Positions 25,699-33,993 of a stretch of 64,000 nt of DNA are shown one piece after another (within the stretch, counting starts at the first letter, position 1; each line of letters begins with the position of its first letter). Origin of the DNA: Bittarella massiliensis (ex Durand et al. 2017). Its GTDB lineage: Bacteria; Bacillota; Clostridia; Oscillospirales; Ruminococcaceae. The notes beneath the pieces were generated by a model. It saw only the letters and a list, made by a program, of their open reading frames with translations, was not told the origin of the DNA and made no database searches. The stretch covers positions 17,971 to 81,970 of the forward strand of contig NZ_JABFCL010000013.1 in the NCBI RefSeq assembly GCF_017566145.1, given 5' to 3'. The position numbers and the translations under genes were made by a program.

Positions 25699-26757
25699 TT
25701 AAAATAGCTTTTTCCGTTTCCCAAGATAAATAATATTAGGGGTAAACCAGGAAAAGAAAAGAAGGTAATAAATGAAATCTATATAGAAAAATGATGCAAG
25801 TGAAAAAAGTAGGCCAACTATAGCCGTTACCATTGAATAGGCGCAGAAATAAGCCCATTTGCTGGGGAAATTAAAATCACACGATACTAAACTATTAAAG
25901 AAATTGACATATAAAATAGCCTCAATAATTATTAGGCCAAGAGGGGCGACTGAAGCAACTAAGTTGCCACCGATTGCTATAGGTAACAATACCCGAGAAA
26001 TGCTACTAGTCGCAAGGCGGTTTGCTGCAAAAAATACGAGTGCCGGCCCCCAGAAGTGCCCCCTCAAAAAATCAAACCATTTCATCCCCAAACCGAGGTC
26101 TCTGGCCCGTTTGTGTACCTCTTCCGAAGGGTCTGGTTTGGCCGCTTTTGGCTTCTTGGAAGGCTTCGCCTCTGCCGTGACAGGCAAAACCGTAGCCAAT
26201 TCTGGTTTTGGCTCTGGCGGCACCGTAGAAACAGTGGATTGAGTTGACGGAGCGGTCGGCGCAGGCTCTTTCTTTTTCACGTGTACCTTTACTACCCGAG
26301 CGGGTTTGATGACATCGGGGACCACCGGCTCCGTAGGTGCTGGTCTTAAAGAGTCAAGAGATGTTGTCGGCGGTTCTGCCGCAACCTTGGCAACAGGAGG
26401 ATTTTTCTTTTTGATGACAAAGAAATAGTAGCCAGCTGCTCCTAAGACCAAGGCGGCAGATAGAAAACCAAGCCCAACAGTAGCGTTTTTATAGATTCGC
26501 AGCTGGCTATTCGCACCTTGTAGTTCTTCTTTTAACGATACGCCGATTTCTTTACCCTTGTCATATCCATCGGTATATCCCTCTGAATATCCGTCAGACC
26601 TACCTTCATTATATCCCCAAGCTTCCCCATTATCATACCCTGTTTTATACCCATCATTCCAATCAGAAGAACGACCAGTGAAATAGTAAGCGAATGCGGA
26701 CGATGACAAGGCCGTTACAAGCAGAAAAGCCATCAAGAACGATACAAACTTTTTCAT
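25699..26757 (-). CDS. GY-repeat membrane protein (lysogenic-conversion candidate)
   Basis: A signal peptide (KKFVSFLMAFLLVTALSSSAFA) leads into a regular Gly-Tyr array in which GY recurs every four to six residues (DGYKTGYDNGEAWGYNEGRSDGYSEGYTDGY). One membrane span (LGFLSAALVLGAAGYYFF), a long Pro/Thr/Val linker and three or four C-terminal spans follow. The ATG at 26757 has GGAGGAGG seven bases upstream; the longer open frame is not used. It points left, against the phage genes, and is AT-rich relative to them, as expected of a moron. No family name is assigned. Confidence 0.7.
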   Translation of the reverse strand: MKKFVSFLMAFLLVTALSSSAFAYYFTGRSSDWNDGYKTGYDNGEAWGYNEGRSDGYSEGYTDGYDKGKEIGVSLKEELQGANSQLRIYKNATVGLGFLSAALVLGAAGYYFFVIKKKNPPVAKVAAEPPTTSLDSLRPAPTEPVVPDVIKPARVVKVHVKKKEPAPTAPSTQSTVSTVPPEPKPELATVLPVTAEAKPSKKPKAAKPDPSEEVHKRARDLGLGMKWFDFLRGHFWGPALVFFAANRLATSSISRVLLPIAIGGNLVASVAPLGLIIIEAILYVNFFNSLVSCDFNFPSKWAYFCAYSMVTAIVGLLFSLASFFYIDFIYYLLFFSWFTPNIIYLGKRKKLF

Positions 26758-26843
26758 AAAGCACCCCTCCTCCCTCATTATATTAGGAAAAGGGTTAATA
26801 AGCAAATATTTCCTGATTTTTAAAATCGACCGCATCTCGCCGT

Positions 26844-26942
26844 TATAATTCGGGGTTCGTTCGGCGTTGGCCCGGCTTGTGTGAGATAGCCCATACATAG
26901 AGAGCGCCCCGGCTTGCTTTTCAGCAGGCCGGGGCGTTTTTA
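26844..26942 (+). ncRNA. possible small RNA between the two conversion genes
   Basis: A perfect TATAAT at 26844-26849 (with no good -35) and a GC-rich terminator on the + strand (CGCCCCGGC with GCCGGGGCG, then TTTTTA, about 26904-26942) bracket 85-90 bases that run opposite to both flanking genes. The hairpin has T runs only on the + strand, so it does not terminate either neighbour. This may be a small antisense-type RNA or a remnant. Confidence 0.3.
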
Positions 26943-26966
26943 TTGACAAAAATCAGAGGAGTTCGG

Positions 26967-27866
26967 TCATCGTGCTCCAAGTAAATCATTAACATCCATA
27001 TCCAAGAAGTCATTATAATTTTCAGGAAATCCAAGATGCCTAAATTCAATATACTCCGAGTATGTCTCTAACGCCATTTTAAATGGATACACAAAATTCT
27101 CGTTAAATAAATGATCATCATGGTACAAAAGTTTAATTAGCAATATTTGGCTAAAAAGACTTCTATTTGACAATTGGTGATATTTCTGCATATTTTGAGT
27201 GAATTTTATACCTGAATGAAAACGCCAGTAATACAATCTAGAGTAGTGGGCACAGCGGTTTCTCAACTCAGTTAAGCATTTTAGCCAGCTAGCGTAATGA
27301 GCAGGAGTTATAGGGAGATCAATAGACCGCAAATAGCTTTTTTGATCTTCTAGCTTCATATCGGAGTAAAACTTAGAAATAGTTCCCAGCGAGAAGTAGT
27401 CCACCATTACCCAAAAAGGTATCTCTCCATAGTTTTCTAGGTGGTGCTTGATGTCTGGATTTGTTTCATTTTTGCGTATTAGTTCCCATGTTTTGGCTGT
27501 GTATTGCTTTGCGTCCATTAAAGCGGAAAAATTGTTTCTATCTATATAACCCAATGGGCCATATTTATGCACATGATAGTATGACAGAGTGGATTTTATA
27601 GAAAGCTCTATTTTTTCTATTGCGAACAGAAAAAGGTTTCTCATATGGGAGTCAAACTCAAAGATTTTAATGATCTGAGAATATTTTGTTCCGTCTCTAT
27701 ATGAGTCAGGACCAGTTTTAAAGGGCAATAAGTAAGCAGATACTTTATAATATGCAGTATTCTTTAAAAAAGCATACGCGGAATCATAGTCATCAATGAG
27801 AATGCCTCTTGAGCGAAGAAGTTCGATTTGCTCCTCTATGGTCGTAGGCTTTTTTAATGCTTCCAT
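26967..27866 (-). CDS. Abi_2 (AbiD/AbiF) abortive-infection protein
   Basis: The 299-residue protein has the Abi_2 opening KPTTIEEQIELLRSRGILIDD, the SAYLLPFK segment, and the HEPN ribonuclease-type motif RNRCAH (Arg202, His207) in TELRNRCAHYSRLYYW. AbiD/AbiF proteins confer phage resistance by abortive infection. As a prophage-borne leftward gene beside the att site it is best read as a superinfection-exclusion cargo. The start has AAGGAAG upstream. AT-rich against its phage neighbours, suggesting acquisition. Confidence 0.9.
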   Translation of the reverse strand: MEALKKPTTIEEQIELLRSRGILIDDYDSAYAFLKNTAYYKVSAYLLPFKTGPDSYRDGTKYSQIIKIFEFDSHMRNLFLFAIEKIELSIKSTLSYYHVHKYGPLGYIDRNNFSALMDAKQYTAKTWELIRKNETNPDIKHHLENYGEIPFWVMVDYFSLGTISKFYSDMKLEDQKSYLRSIDLPITPAHYASWLKCLTELRNRCAHYSRLYYWRFHSGIKFTQNMQKYHQLSNRSLFSQILLIKLLYHDDHLFNENFVYPFKMALETYSEYIEFRHLGFPENYNDFLDMDVNDLLGAR

Positions 27867-27884
27867 TTTGAGACTTCCTTATAA

Positions 27885-27977
27885 AAAATGTCCCCCACTG
27901 GGCCACTTCACGCGTAAGCGGAGAGGTGCGGGGGGTCCTATTGCCTATATTATATGCCAAATTAGCACAAAAGTAAA
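27885..27977 (-). promoter_or_regulatory. promoter and structured leader of the Abi_2 gene
   Basis: Leftward TTTACT (27972-27977) is 17 bases from a perfect TATAAT (27949-27954). The transcript would begin near 27942 and fold CCCCC with GGGGG around an inner hairpin with a GUAA loop (27911-27920), followed by six U, before AAGGAAG and the ATG. The fold resembles an intrinsic terminator between promoter and gene. AbiF genes are known from comparative genomics to have an upstream structured RNA (the AbiF motif); whether this matches is untested. Confidence 0.55.
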
Positions 27978-28143
27978 CTACTAGATGTAGGGCAATGTTT
28001 TCCAGGTGCTACTTTATATTGCTTCTTGCTGGCATTACATCAGACGGATTTAGTGTATAGTCAGTTTTGCGACTGGGCCAAAACCCTGCCTTACATGGTG
28101 GAAATTTTAGAGGCGGCGGAGGCGGGGAAATGCCCGAATTTGT

Positions 28144-28165
28144 AACCCACTTTATAACCCACTTT
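28144..28165 (+). repeat. tandem 10-base repeat near the att site
   Basis: AACCCACTTT occurs twice (28144-28153 and 28156-28165), two bases apart and about 110 bases left of the tRNA end. Arm-type integrase or excisionase sites often appear as such repeats beside attachment cores; this is an inference from position. Confidence 0.35.
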
Positions 28166-28273
28166 GGCTCCAAAGGTGGTGTTTTGATTCCGTCGTTTGC
28201 GCTACGTGAAACAAATAATTCGCATATTTGTGCCGTTTATCATAATACTTGGAATTTACATTGGGCATATAGA

Positions 28274-28300
28274 CTGGTTCGAGTCCGGCCACCGGCACCA
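28274..28300 (+). other. prophage attachment site: 3' end of a tRNA, likely Leu
   Basis: CTGGTTCGAGTCCGG forms a T arm with the GTTCGAGTC loop, continuing into the acceptor strand CACCGGC, discriminator A and CCA. No matching 5' half (GCCGGTG...) lies in the preceding 90 bases, where the sequence is AT-rich phage DNA. A cut-off tRNA 3' end followed by its terminator is the usual mark of integration into a tRNA gene, the intact copy being at the other prophage end. The predicted 5' strand GCCGGTG is common in tRNA-Leu, so Leu is likely but unproven. Confidence 0.8.
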
Positions 28301-28304
28301 GACT

Positions 28305-28342
28305 GAGTCTGGACGCAATTTGCGTTCGGACTCTTTTCTTTT
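28305..28342 (+). terminator. host terminator of the interrupted tRNA gene
   Basis: GAGTCTGGACGCA pairs with TGCGTTCGGACTC (G-U wobbles) and TTTTCTTTT follows, five bases after the tRNA CCA end. Confidence 0.85.
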
Positions 28343-28583
28343 ATAATCAATAAAGATGCATGCGTTGGCAGCGACGTCTTTTTTGTAGCGTAAACCCAAA
28401 TCAAAGCGCAAACCGCAAGCTTTGCAATAAAAACAGCTCTCTATTTTGGAGGGCTATTTTTGTGTCTGTGCTCGGAAAATGCACAACCATAAGGATCCAT
28501 GGCTTTTCCTTTTGGCGTATGGGGCTGTAAATTGGCAAATGAATATCGTGCTTTTTGAATCCAATGCTGCTCGGAAAATAAAT
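28343..28583. other. intergenic, no gene found
   Basis: This AT-rich stretch holds one weak rightward hairpin with a T run (28435-28461, AGCTCTC/GAGGGCT) and no supported gene on either strand. Confidence 0.5.
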
Positions 28584-28621
28584 TAAAAAATTCCCGCAGG
28601 TGAATCGGCCACCCACGGGAA
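28584..28621 (-). terminator. terminator of the exporter operon
   Basis: On the minus strand TTCCCG...CGGGAA encloses GGGTG/CACC and is followed by TTTTTT, ending the leftward ABC transporter transcript. Confidence 0.85.
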
Positions 28622-28679
28622 AGTTGATTCTATATATTGTTTAAACGTAAATTTGACGGTTGTTTTATGAAAATCATGA

Positions 28680-30419
28680 TTATGCAAATTGACTGTTATA
28701 AAGGGCGGCATATTTCCCGTCCCTTGCCATCAGTTCATCGTGATTTCCAACTTCCCTGATCCCACCATCCTCCATATACAAAATCATATCGGCGTCGCGG
28801 ATGGTGGAAAGCCTGTGGGCGATGACAAAGCTGGTGCGTCCTTTCATCAGCTGCGCCATGGCGCGCTGGATCAAAACCTCTGTATGGGCGTCCACATTGC
28901 TTGTCGCCTCATCCAGGATCATGATTTCCGGGTCGGAAGCGATGGCACGGGCGATGGTGAGCAGCTGGCGCTCTCCCTGAGAAATGTTTTCTGCTCCTTT
29001 AGAAAGCACCATATCATATCCGCCGGGCAGCGTTTTGATAAAATTATGCGCACAGGCCGATTTTGCCGCGGCAATGATTTTGTTCCTGTCCATCTGTTCC
29101 TGTGCGTATCCAAGGTTGTCGGCAATCGTCCCCTCGAAAAGCCAGGTGTCCTGCAGCACCATGCCGAAGCGGTCCCGCAGCTCCTTCCTGGGCATATCCT
29201 GTATATTGACGCCGTCCACCATGATAGCGCCGCCGTTGATCTCATAAAAGCGCATGAGCAGGTTGATCAGGGTGGTTTTTCCCGCGCCGGTCGGCCCCAC
29301 GATCGCCACCTTCTGGCCGGGCTTGACTATCAGATTTACACCGTTCATCAGCATTCGGTCAGGCGTATACCCGAACTGAACATTTTGGAGCGTCACGCTG
29401 CCGGAGCGGTCTTTGGGAATGATGCCGTGTTCTGCGTCCGGCAGCTCCTCCTCCGCGTCCAGCAGGGCAAAAATGCGGTCCCCGGCGGCCTTGGCCGCGC
29501 CGAAGCTGCCCGCCATGCCGGCCAGCGAGGAAAACGGCTCGGCAAACCGGCGGGTGTACTCCAGCATAGCCTGTACATTTCCCACTGTGATCCGCCCGCC
29601 GATGGCGCTCAGACAGCCGATGACAGCGCAAACCACATAGCCCATATCGTTGACCAGAGTGGTGATCGGGCTGACGGCCCCCGCAGTTGTTTCCGCTTTG
29701 TAGGAACTGTTTTTCAGCTCCTCATTCAAGACAGAAAAACGCTGCTTTGCCCGGTCCTGATAGCTGAAAGACTGAATGACCTGCTGGCCGTTGTACATTT
29801 CTTCAATGTATCCGTTGAGCTGACCCAGCAGCTGCTGCTGTTTTTCATAATGCCTGCCGCTGGATTTCATCACACCCGCCGCGCTGAGCAGCGACAGCGG
29901 CACCATGATGATGGGAATGATGGTCAGTTTCGGGCTGATCGCCAGCATCATCAAAAGGATGCCGATTGCAGTGATGACCTGCGTAACGATGGAGGTCAGG
30001 TTCTGACTGACAGTATTATTGATGGTATCCACATCGTTGGTGATTACGCTGAGAATGTCGCCATGGGTATGGGTGTCGTAGTAGTTCAGTTTCAACCGGT
30101 GCATTTTCCCGTCAATGTCGCTTCGGATCTCACGCATGACATTGGCGGTGACCTTCGCCATGTGAAATCCCTGCAAAAACGAAAAGAACTGGGAAATCAG
30201 ATAGAGGCCCACCAACGCTGCCAGCAGCCAGAGAATGGTTTCCCAATAAAACACGCCGTCCCGGATGCTGTCAAACAGGGTCGTTGTGACCTTGCCGATC
30301 ACAAACGGGGCCATCACGGTGAAAATGGTGCTGACAGAAGCGAACAGCAGGACGAAAAACAACCGCAGCCTATGGCCTTTCAGATACCCTAGCAGCCGTT
30401 TGAAGGTATGGGTTTTCAT
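28680..30419 (-). CDS. ABC exporter subunit with intact catalytic site
   Basis: The 579-residue half-transporter has six membrane spans followed by a nucleotide-binding domain with Walker A GPTGAGKTT, signature ISQGERQLL and Walker B MILDEATSNVD. The catalytic Glu is present. Start 30419 is one base after the stop of the partner gene. The partner has an Asp in place of the catalytic Glu, so the two form a heterodimer like BmrCD, LmrCD or TM287/288. The substrate is probably a drug or peptide, since the operon is controlled by a MerR-type effector-binding regulator. Confidence 0.9.
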   Translation of the reverse strand: MKTHTFKRLLGYLKGHRLRLFFVLLFASVSTIFTVMAPFVIGKVTTTLFDSIRDGVFYWETILWLLAALVGLYLISQFFSFLQGFHMAKVTANVMREIRSDIDGKMHRLKLNYYDTHTHGDILSVITNDVDTINNTVSQNLTSIVTQVITAIGILLMMLAISPKLTIIPIIMVPLSLLSAAGVMKSSGRHYEKQQQLLGQLNGYIEEMYNGQQVIQSFSYQDRAKQRFSVLNEELKNSSYKAETTAGAVSPITTLVNDMGYVVCAVIGCLSAIGGRITVGNVQAMLEYTRRFAEPFSSLAGMAGSFGAAKAAGDRIFALLDAEEELPDAEHGIIPKDRSGSVTLQNVQFGYTPDRMLMNGVNLIVKPGQKVAIVGPTGAGKTTLINLLMRFYEINGGAIMVDGVNIQDMPRKELRDRFGMVLQDTWLFEGTIADNLGYAQEQMDRNKIIAAAKSACAHNFIKTLPGGYDMVLSKGAENISQGERQLLTIARAIASDPEIMILDEATSNVDAHTEVLIQRAMAQLMKGRTSFVIAHRLSTIRDADMILYMEDGGIREVGNHDELMARDGKYAALYNSQFA

Positions 30420-30420
30420 G

Positions 30421-32145
30421 TCAGATACACTCCTTTCCCAACTGGATCTCGGCAATTTCGCGGTAGAGGGGGCAGCTTTTCAAAAGCTCCTGATGCGTTC
30501 CCTGGCCGACGATCATTCCATCGTCAACGACCAGAATGCGGTCGGCGTCCAAAATCGTGCTCACCCGCTGCGCCACCAGAATAATGGTGGCGTCTCCCAT
30601 GGCTGCTTTCAGGTTTTTGCGGAGTGTTTGGTCGGTTTTCATATCCAAAGCGGAAAAGCTGTCGTCAAACACATAGATTTCGGGCTGTTTCATAATCGCT
30701 CTTGCAATCGCCATCCGCTGGCGCTGTCCGCCGGAAAGGTTTGTCCCCCCTTGGGCGATCCGGTCATGATACCCATTTCCCTTTTTCAGGATAAATTCCT
30801 CGGCGCACGCAACTTTCGCTGCCGCCTGCCAATCCTGCTGCGCGCCGTCCTCTTTTCCAAAATTGAGGTTGGAGGCAATATCGCCGGAAAACAGAACGTT
30901 TTTCTGGGGGACATAGCCAATCAGGGAGCGGAGGTCGTCCACGGCATATTCCTTGGCATTTACGCCGTCAATCAAAACCTCTCCGAACAGGGGATCGTAC
31001 AGGCGGGGGATCAGCTTTAAAATACTGGATTTGCCCCGCCCTGTCCCGCCAATAATGGCGGTGATCTCTCCGGGATGGGCTTCAAAGCTGATGTCTTTTA
31101 AAATCGGCTCCTGTGCGCCGGGGTAAGCAAAGGTCACATGACGAAATTCCACCGTGGAGCGGAGCGGGCGCTCCGACAGGGAAAACGAGCCGTCCCGAAT
31201 CGTGGCTTCTGTCTCCAGTACCTCTGCAATACGCCCTGCGCAGGCATATGCCGTGGGAAACATCATGATGACAAGGGCCAGCATCATCACCGACATCAGC
31301 ACCATGCTGATATACTGGCTGTTCGCCACCAGGGAACCGACCTCCATAGCGCCGGTTTCAACATAATGGGCGCCAAGTCCTAAAACCGCCGCTGTGGTCA
31401 CGCCGAAAATCACATTGATGAGCGGCAGCAAAAGGCTGGTGATCCGGCCGGACAGCATGGCGGTCGCTGCATAGTCGGCGTTCGCCTCGCCGAAACGGCG
31501 GCTTTCCGCCTGCTGTTTATTGAAAGCGCGGATGACCCGGACCCCCTCCAGTGATTCCAGAAACAGCTGATTGAGACGGTCCAGTTTTTTTCTAAGTTTT
31601 ACAGAATAGCGGGAAGCAAACAGAATGACAATGCCACACCCCACCAATAATACCGGGATCGCAACGGTAAGGACAGAACTGACCTGTCCGCCGGTGGCGG
31701 CGGAGAAAATCAAGCCCGCCACCGCCATCATCGGCGCAAGGATGCCGATGCGCAAAAGCAGGGTAAGAAAGTTTTGCACGTTGGTAATATCCGATGTGCT
31801 TCGCGTGACCAGGCTGGCCGTACCGAACTTGTCCAGTTCCGCAGCCGAAAAGCTCTGCACCTTTTCAAAAACCTGCCCGCGAAGCGCTGCGGAGAAGTCC
31901 GTGGAAATGCGGGACGCGATTTTCACCGACAAAAAATTGACGACACAGGCCAGTACTGTGACTCCCGCCATAACAGCAGCAAGGATCAACACCGTGCTGC
32001 GGGAAGAATCGGCCACCCCGCTGTTGATCATTTGGGCGAGCAGAGAGGGCAGCATCATTTCTGCGACAGCTGCAAACAAAACCAGCACGGACAGCAGGAC
32101 GATCTGCCGCCCTTTCAATTTCACCTTTGAAAAAATAGTGCTCAT
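30421..32145 (-). CDS. ABC exporter subunit with degenerate catalytic site
   Basis: The 574-residue protein has six spans and an ATPase domain with Walker A GGTGRGKSS, signature NLSGGQRQR and a Walker B reading YVFDDSFSALD, in which the usual catalytic Glu is Asp. Asymmetric exporters carry one such degenerate site. It precedes its partner by one base (coupled translation) and follows a GNAT gene in the same leftward operon. Confidence 0.9.
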   Translation of the reverse strand: MSTIFSKVKLKGRQIVLLSVLVLFAAVAEMMLPSLLAQMINSGVADSSRSTVLILAAVMAGVTVLACVVNFLSVKIASRISTDFSAALRGQVFEKVQSFSAAELDKFGTASLVTRSTSDITNVQNFLTLLLRIGILAPMMAVAGLIFSAATGGQVSSVLTVAIPVLLVGCGIVILFASRYSVKLRKKLDRLNQLFLESLEGVRVIRAFNKQQAESRRFGEANADYAATAMLSGRITSLLLPLINVIFGVTTAAVLGLGAHYVETGAMEVGSLVANSQYISMVLMSVMMLALVIMMFPTAYACAGRIAEVLETEATIRDGSFSLSERPLRSTVEFRHVTFAYPGAQEPILKDISFEAHPGEITAIIGGTGRGKSSILKLIPRLYDPLFGEVLIDGVNAKEYAVDDLRSLIGYVPQKNVLFSGDIASNLNFGKEDGAQQDWQAAAKVACAEEFILKKGNGYHDRIAQGGTNLSGGQRQRMAIARAIMKQPEIYVFDDSFSALDMKTDQTLRKNLKAAMGDATIILVAQRVSTILDADRILVVDDGMIVGQGTHQELLKSCPLYREIAEIQLGKECI

Positions 32146-32159
32146 AAAATACCCCTTTC

Positions 32160-32702
32160 TCAGACGGCAAGCCGGATGCCAGACAGCCGGAACATCAGCT
32201 TCCCTAAAGCGTACTGCTGTAAGTCCATATACTCCTGCTTAGATACGGTGCCGCCAAAGTTTAAAATTTCCATATCTCCGCTGCGCCCGGCGATGTAAAT
32301 GTCCGACGAGGTGAAGCCGTTTTTGAAATAAAATCGTCTGCGGGCAATCCGCTGGCCTTTGTTTTCGGCGGTGTCGTCCAGCCGCTCGATCAGCAAAACG
32401 ATTTTTTTGCCGGGAAAGTATCGGCATATCTCCTGTAGGATTCGACTGCCGGTCCCGCGGCTGCGGATTTTTGAAGAAACCGCCAGATAATCCACCATCA
32501 CCATGTTTTTGTAGGGAATCGCCATCACAAAGCCCTGCAAAACTTCATTCTCCGTTGCTGTCAGCAGCAGTGCCTTCCCTCTGTTTACAGAACGCCGAAC
32601 CGTAAAAAAAGGTTTTCGCTCTGACTTGGGAAAGGCTTCCATATAAATCTCTTTTATCTCTTTCCATGGTTTTTGATTTGCATTTAAAATTTCCATCTTC
32701 AT
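32160..32702 (-). CDS. GNAT-family acetyltransferase
   Basis: In this 180-residue product, [23 protein letters not shown] supplies the GNAT acetyl-CoA site (R/Q-x-x-G-x-G/A corresponds to RSRGTG), and [14 protein letters not shown] is the family's C-terminal block. Start is 32702 (MKMEIL), with the in-frame ATG six bases further in as an alternative. It is the first gene of the exporter operon, and its promoter is the MerR-type site at 32736-32766. A drug-modifying role is plausible but the substrate is unknown. Confidence 0.85.
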   Translation of the reverse strand: MKMEILNANQKPWKEIKEIYMEAFPKSERKPFFTVRRSVNRGKALLLTATENEVLQGFVMAIPYKNMVMVDYLAVSSKIRSRGTGSRILQEICRYFPGKKIVLLIERLDDTAENKGQRIARRRFYFKNGFTSSDIYIAGRSGDMEILNFGGTVSKQEYMDLQQYALGKLMFRLSGIRLAV

Positions 32703-32735
32703 ACGCCGCCCTTGCAATTTTCTTCACTATTCGGT

Positions 32736-32766
32736 ATGATAAACGATACAGTAACTGTAATGTCAA
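32736..32766 (-). promoter_or_regulatory. MerR-type 19-bp-spacer promoter with operator
   Basis: On the minus strand TTGACA (32761-32766) and TATCAT (32736-32741) are separated by 19 bases, and a perfect palindrome TACAGT-A-ACTGTA (32747-32759) sits in the spacer. MerR-family activators act exactly on overlong 19-bp spacers with such dyads, so the divergently encoded MerR protein most likely activates the GNAT-ABC operon here. Confidence 0.9.
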
Positions 32767-32776
32767 GGGGCTTGTG

Positions 32777-33595
32777 ATGACAAAGAAAAAATATTTATAT
32801 ACCACAGGGCAATTTGCCAAACTCAACGGCGTCAACAAGCGCACGCTGCACTATTACGATGAGATCGGGCTGTTTTCTCCCGAAATCAAAGGGGAAAACG
32901 GCTACCGCTACTACACCTGTTTTCAGACAGTACAGCTGGAGCTGATTTTGATCCTGCGAAAGATCGGCTTATCCATTGAAGAGATCGTCCGTTATCAGCA
33001 AAGGACATTGGGCGCTTCCTTCGCGGAGCTGATCGAAGAGAGAAAAGCCCTGATTGACAAATCCATTCGGGAGCTTCTGAACACGAAAGCCTTTTTGGAA
33101 CAAAAATCTCAAAAACTGTCCTTAAGCCTTACAGCTAAAGAGGGGGAGATCGAAGTGGTCACACTTCCCGAACAGCGCATTTTGCTCAGTGCCCCGATTA
33201 CCGGGGCCTATGACGACAGCGATTTTGCTGTTGCGGGAGATTTTTCTTTGCGGTTAAAATCCATCTTCGGCCTTTATGACAATTTCGGAAGCCGAATTTC
33301 AGTCGAGAAGATCGCAGCCAGAAACTATGCCGATTACGACTGCTTTTTTGCCTACGGCAGGGAGGATACAGAAGTTTACGACACGGTGCGGCCTGCTGGG
33401 ACATATCTGCGGGCCTTTTGTCTGGGAGGGTGGAAAAAGTTGGAGAAGGTTTACCAAAACATCTGCACTTTTGCAGAGGAAAACCAAATGGAGCTGGTTG
33501 GATATTCCTATGAGGAGGGCCTAAACGAAATGTCCCTGCAAAGCCGTGACGAGTATATTACTATGATCACAGTCGGCTGCAAAAAAACTGAATAG
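32777..33595 (+). CDS. MerR-family regulator with effector-binding domain
   Basis: Residues 1-75 form a MerR helix-turn-helix ([39 protein letters not shown]). A coiled coil ([18 protein letters not shown]) and a GyrI-like ligand-binding domain follow to residue 272. ATG 32777 is chosen because AAGGGG lies eight bases upstream; the longer frame starts inside the divergent promoter. It should sense a drug-like molecule and activate the exporter operon. Confidence 0.9.
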   Translation: MTKKKYLYTTGQFAKLNGVNKRTLHYYDEIGLFSPEIKGENGYRYYTCFQTVQLELILILRKIGLSIEEIVRYQQRTLGASFAELIEERKALIDKSIRELLNTKAFLEQKSQKLSLSLTAKEGEIEVVTLPEQRILLSAPITGAYDDSDFAVAGDFSLRLKSIFGLYDNFGSRISVEKIAARNYADYDCFFAYGREDTEVYDTVRPAGTYLRAFCLGGWKKLEKVYQNICTFAEENQMELVGYSYEEGLNEMSLQSRDEYITMITVGCKKTE

Positions 33596-33752
33596 AGATC
33601 GGAATTGGGCCCCCAAAAATGACACATCCAAAATAAAACTCTTAAAAAAAGCGCAATGCAAAAATGATAACAGCTTTATTCTGAACCCGAAATTCTCTTT
33701 TTTACTTTGGCAGACGGGTATCTTTTTTGTAACCCAAACCCAAGAAGAGAGT

Positions 33753-33785
33753 CCCGACACGCAATTCGCGTGTCGGGCTTTTTGA
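33753..33785 (+). terminator. terminator downstream of the MerR gene
   Basis: CCCGACACGC (33753-33762) pairs with GCGTGTCGGG (33768-33777), followed by CTTTTT. Confidence 0.9.
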
Positions 33786-33993
33786 CGTTTATGGCGGTAT
33801 CTGCTTGAAACCTAAAATGCCCCTTTTGTTGAGAAGCCTCTCTTTTTGGCACGGCATTCTTGCTCTTTCTGCTCTGGAGGTCTATACTTATGTTATAATT
33901 GCAGTTTTTCGTTGTGATAGAGGGATCGTTTAAATAAAAGTATCCCTTTTGATAATATGCATTGCATTATTATTGTAAAGGCGGGTATGAAAG
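33786..33993 (+). promoter_or_regulatory. upstream region of the EVE-nuclease gene
   Basis: No gene is seen. TATAAT at 33894-33899 is a good -10 without a clear -35, and a second -10-like GATAAT lies near 33951. An AGGGAT/ATCCCT hairpin followed by TTTT (about 33922-33951) lies between them and could be an attenuator. Confidence 0.4.

Noticed and set aside
28234..28300. A complete tRNA at the prophage end
   Set aside because: No D arm, anticodon arm or full 5' acceptor strand can be folded; only the T arm and 3' acceptor are present.
28067..28306. 79-codon frame across the att site
   Set aside because: It runs through the tRNA end and lacks a ribosome site.
28689..30392. 567-codon rightward open frame
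   Set aside because: Antisense to an ABC exporter gene with intact Walker motifs; the translation is low-complexity His/Gln-rich.
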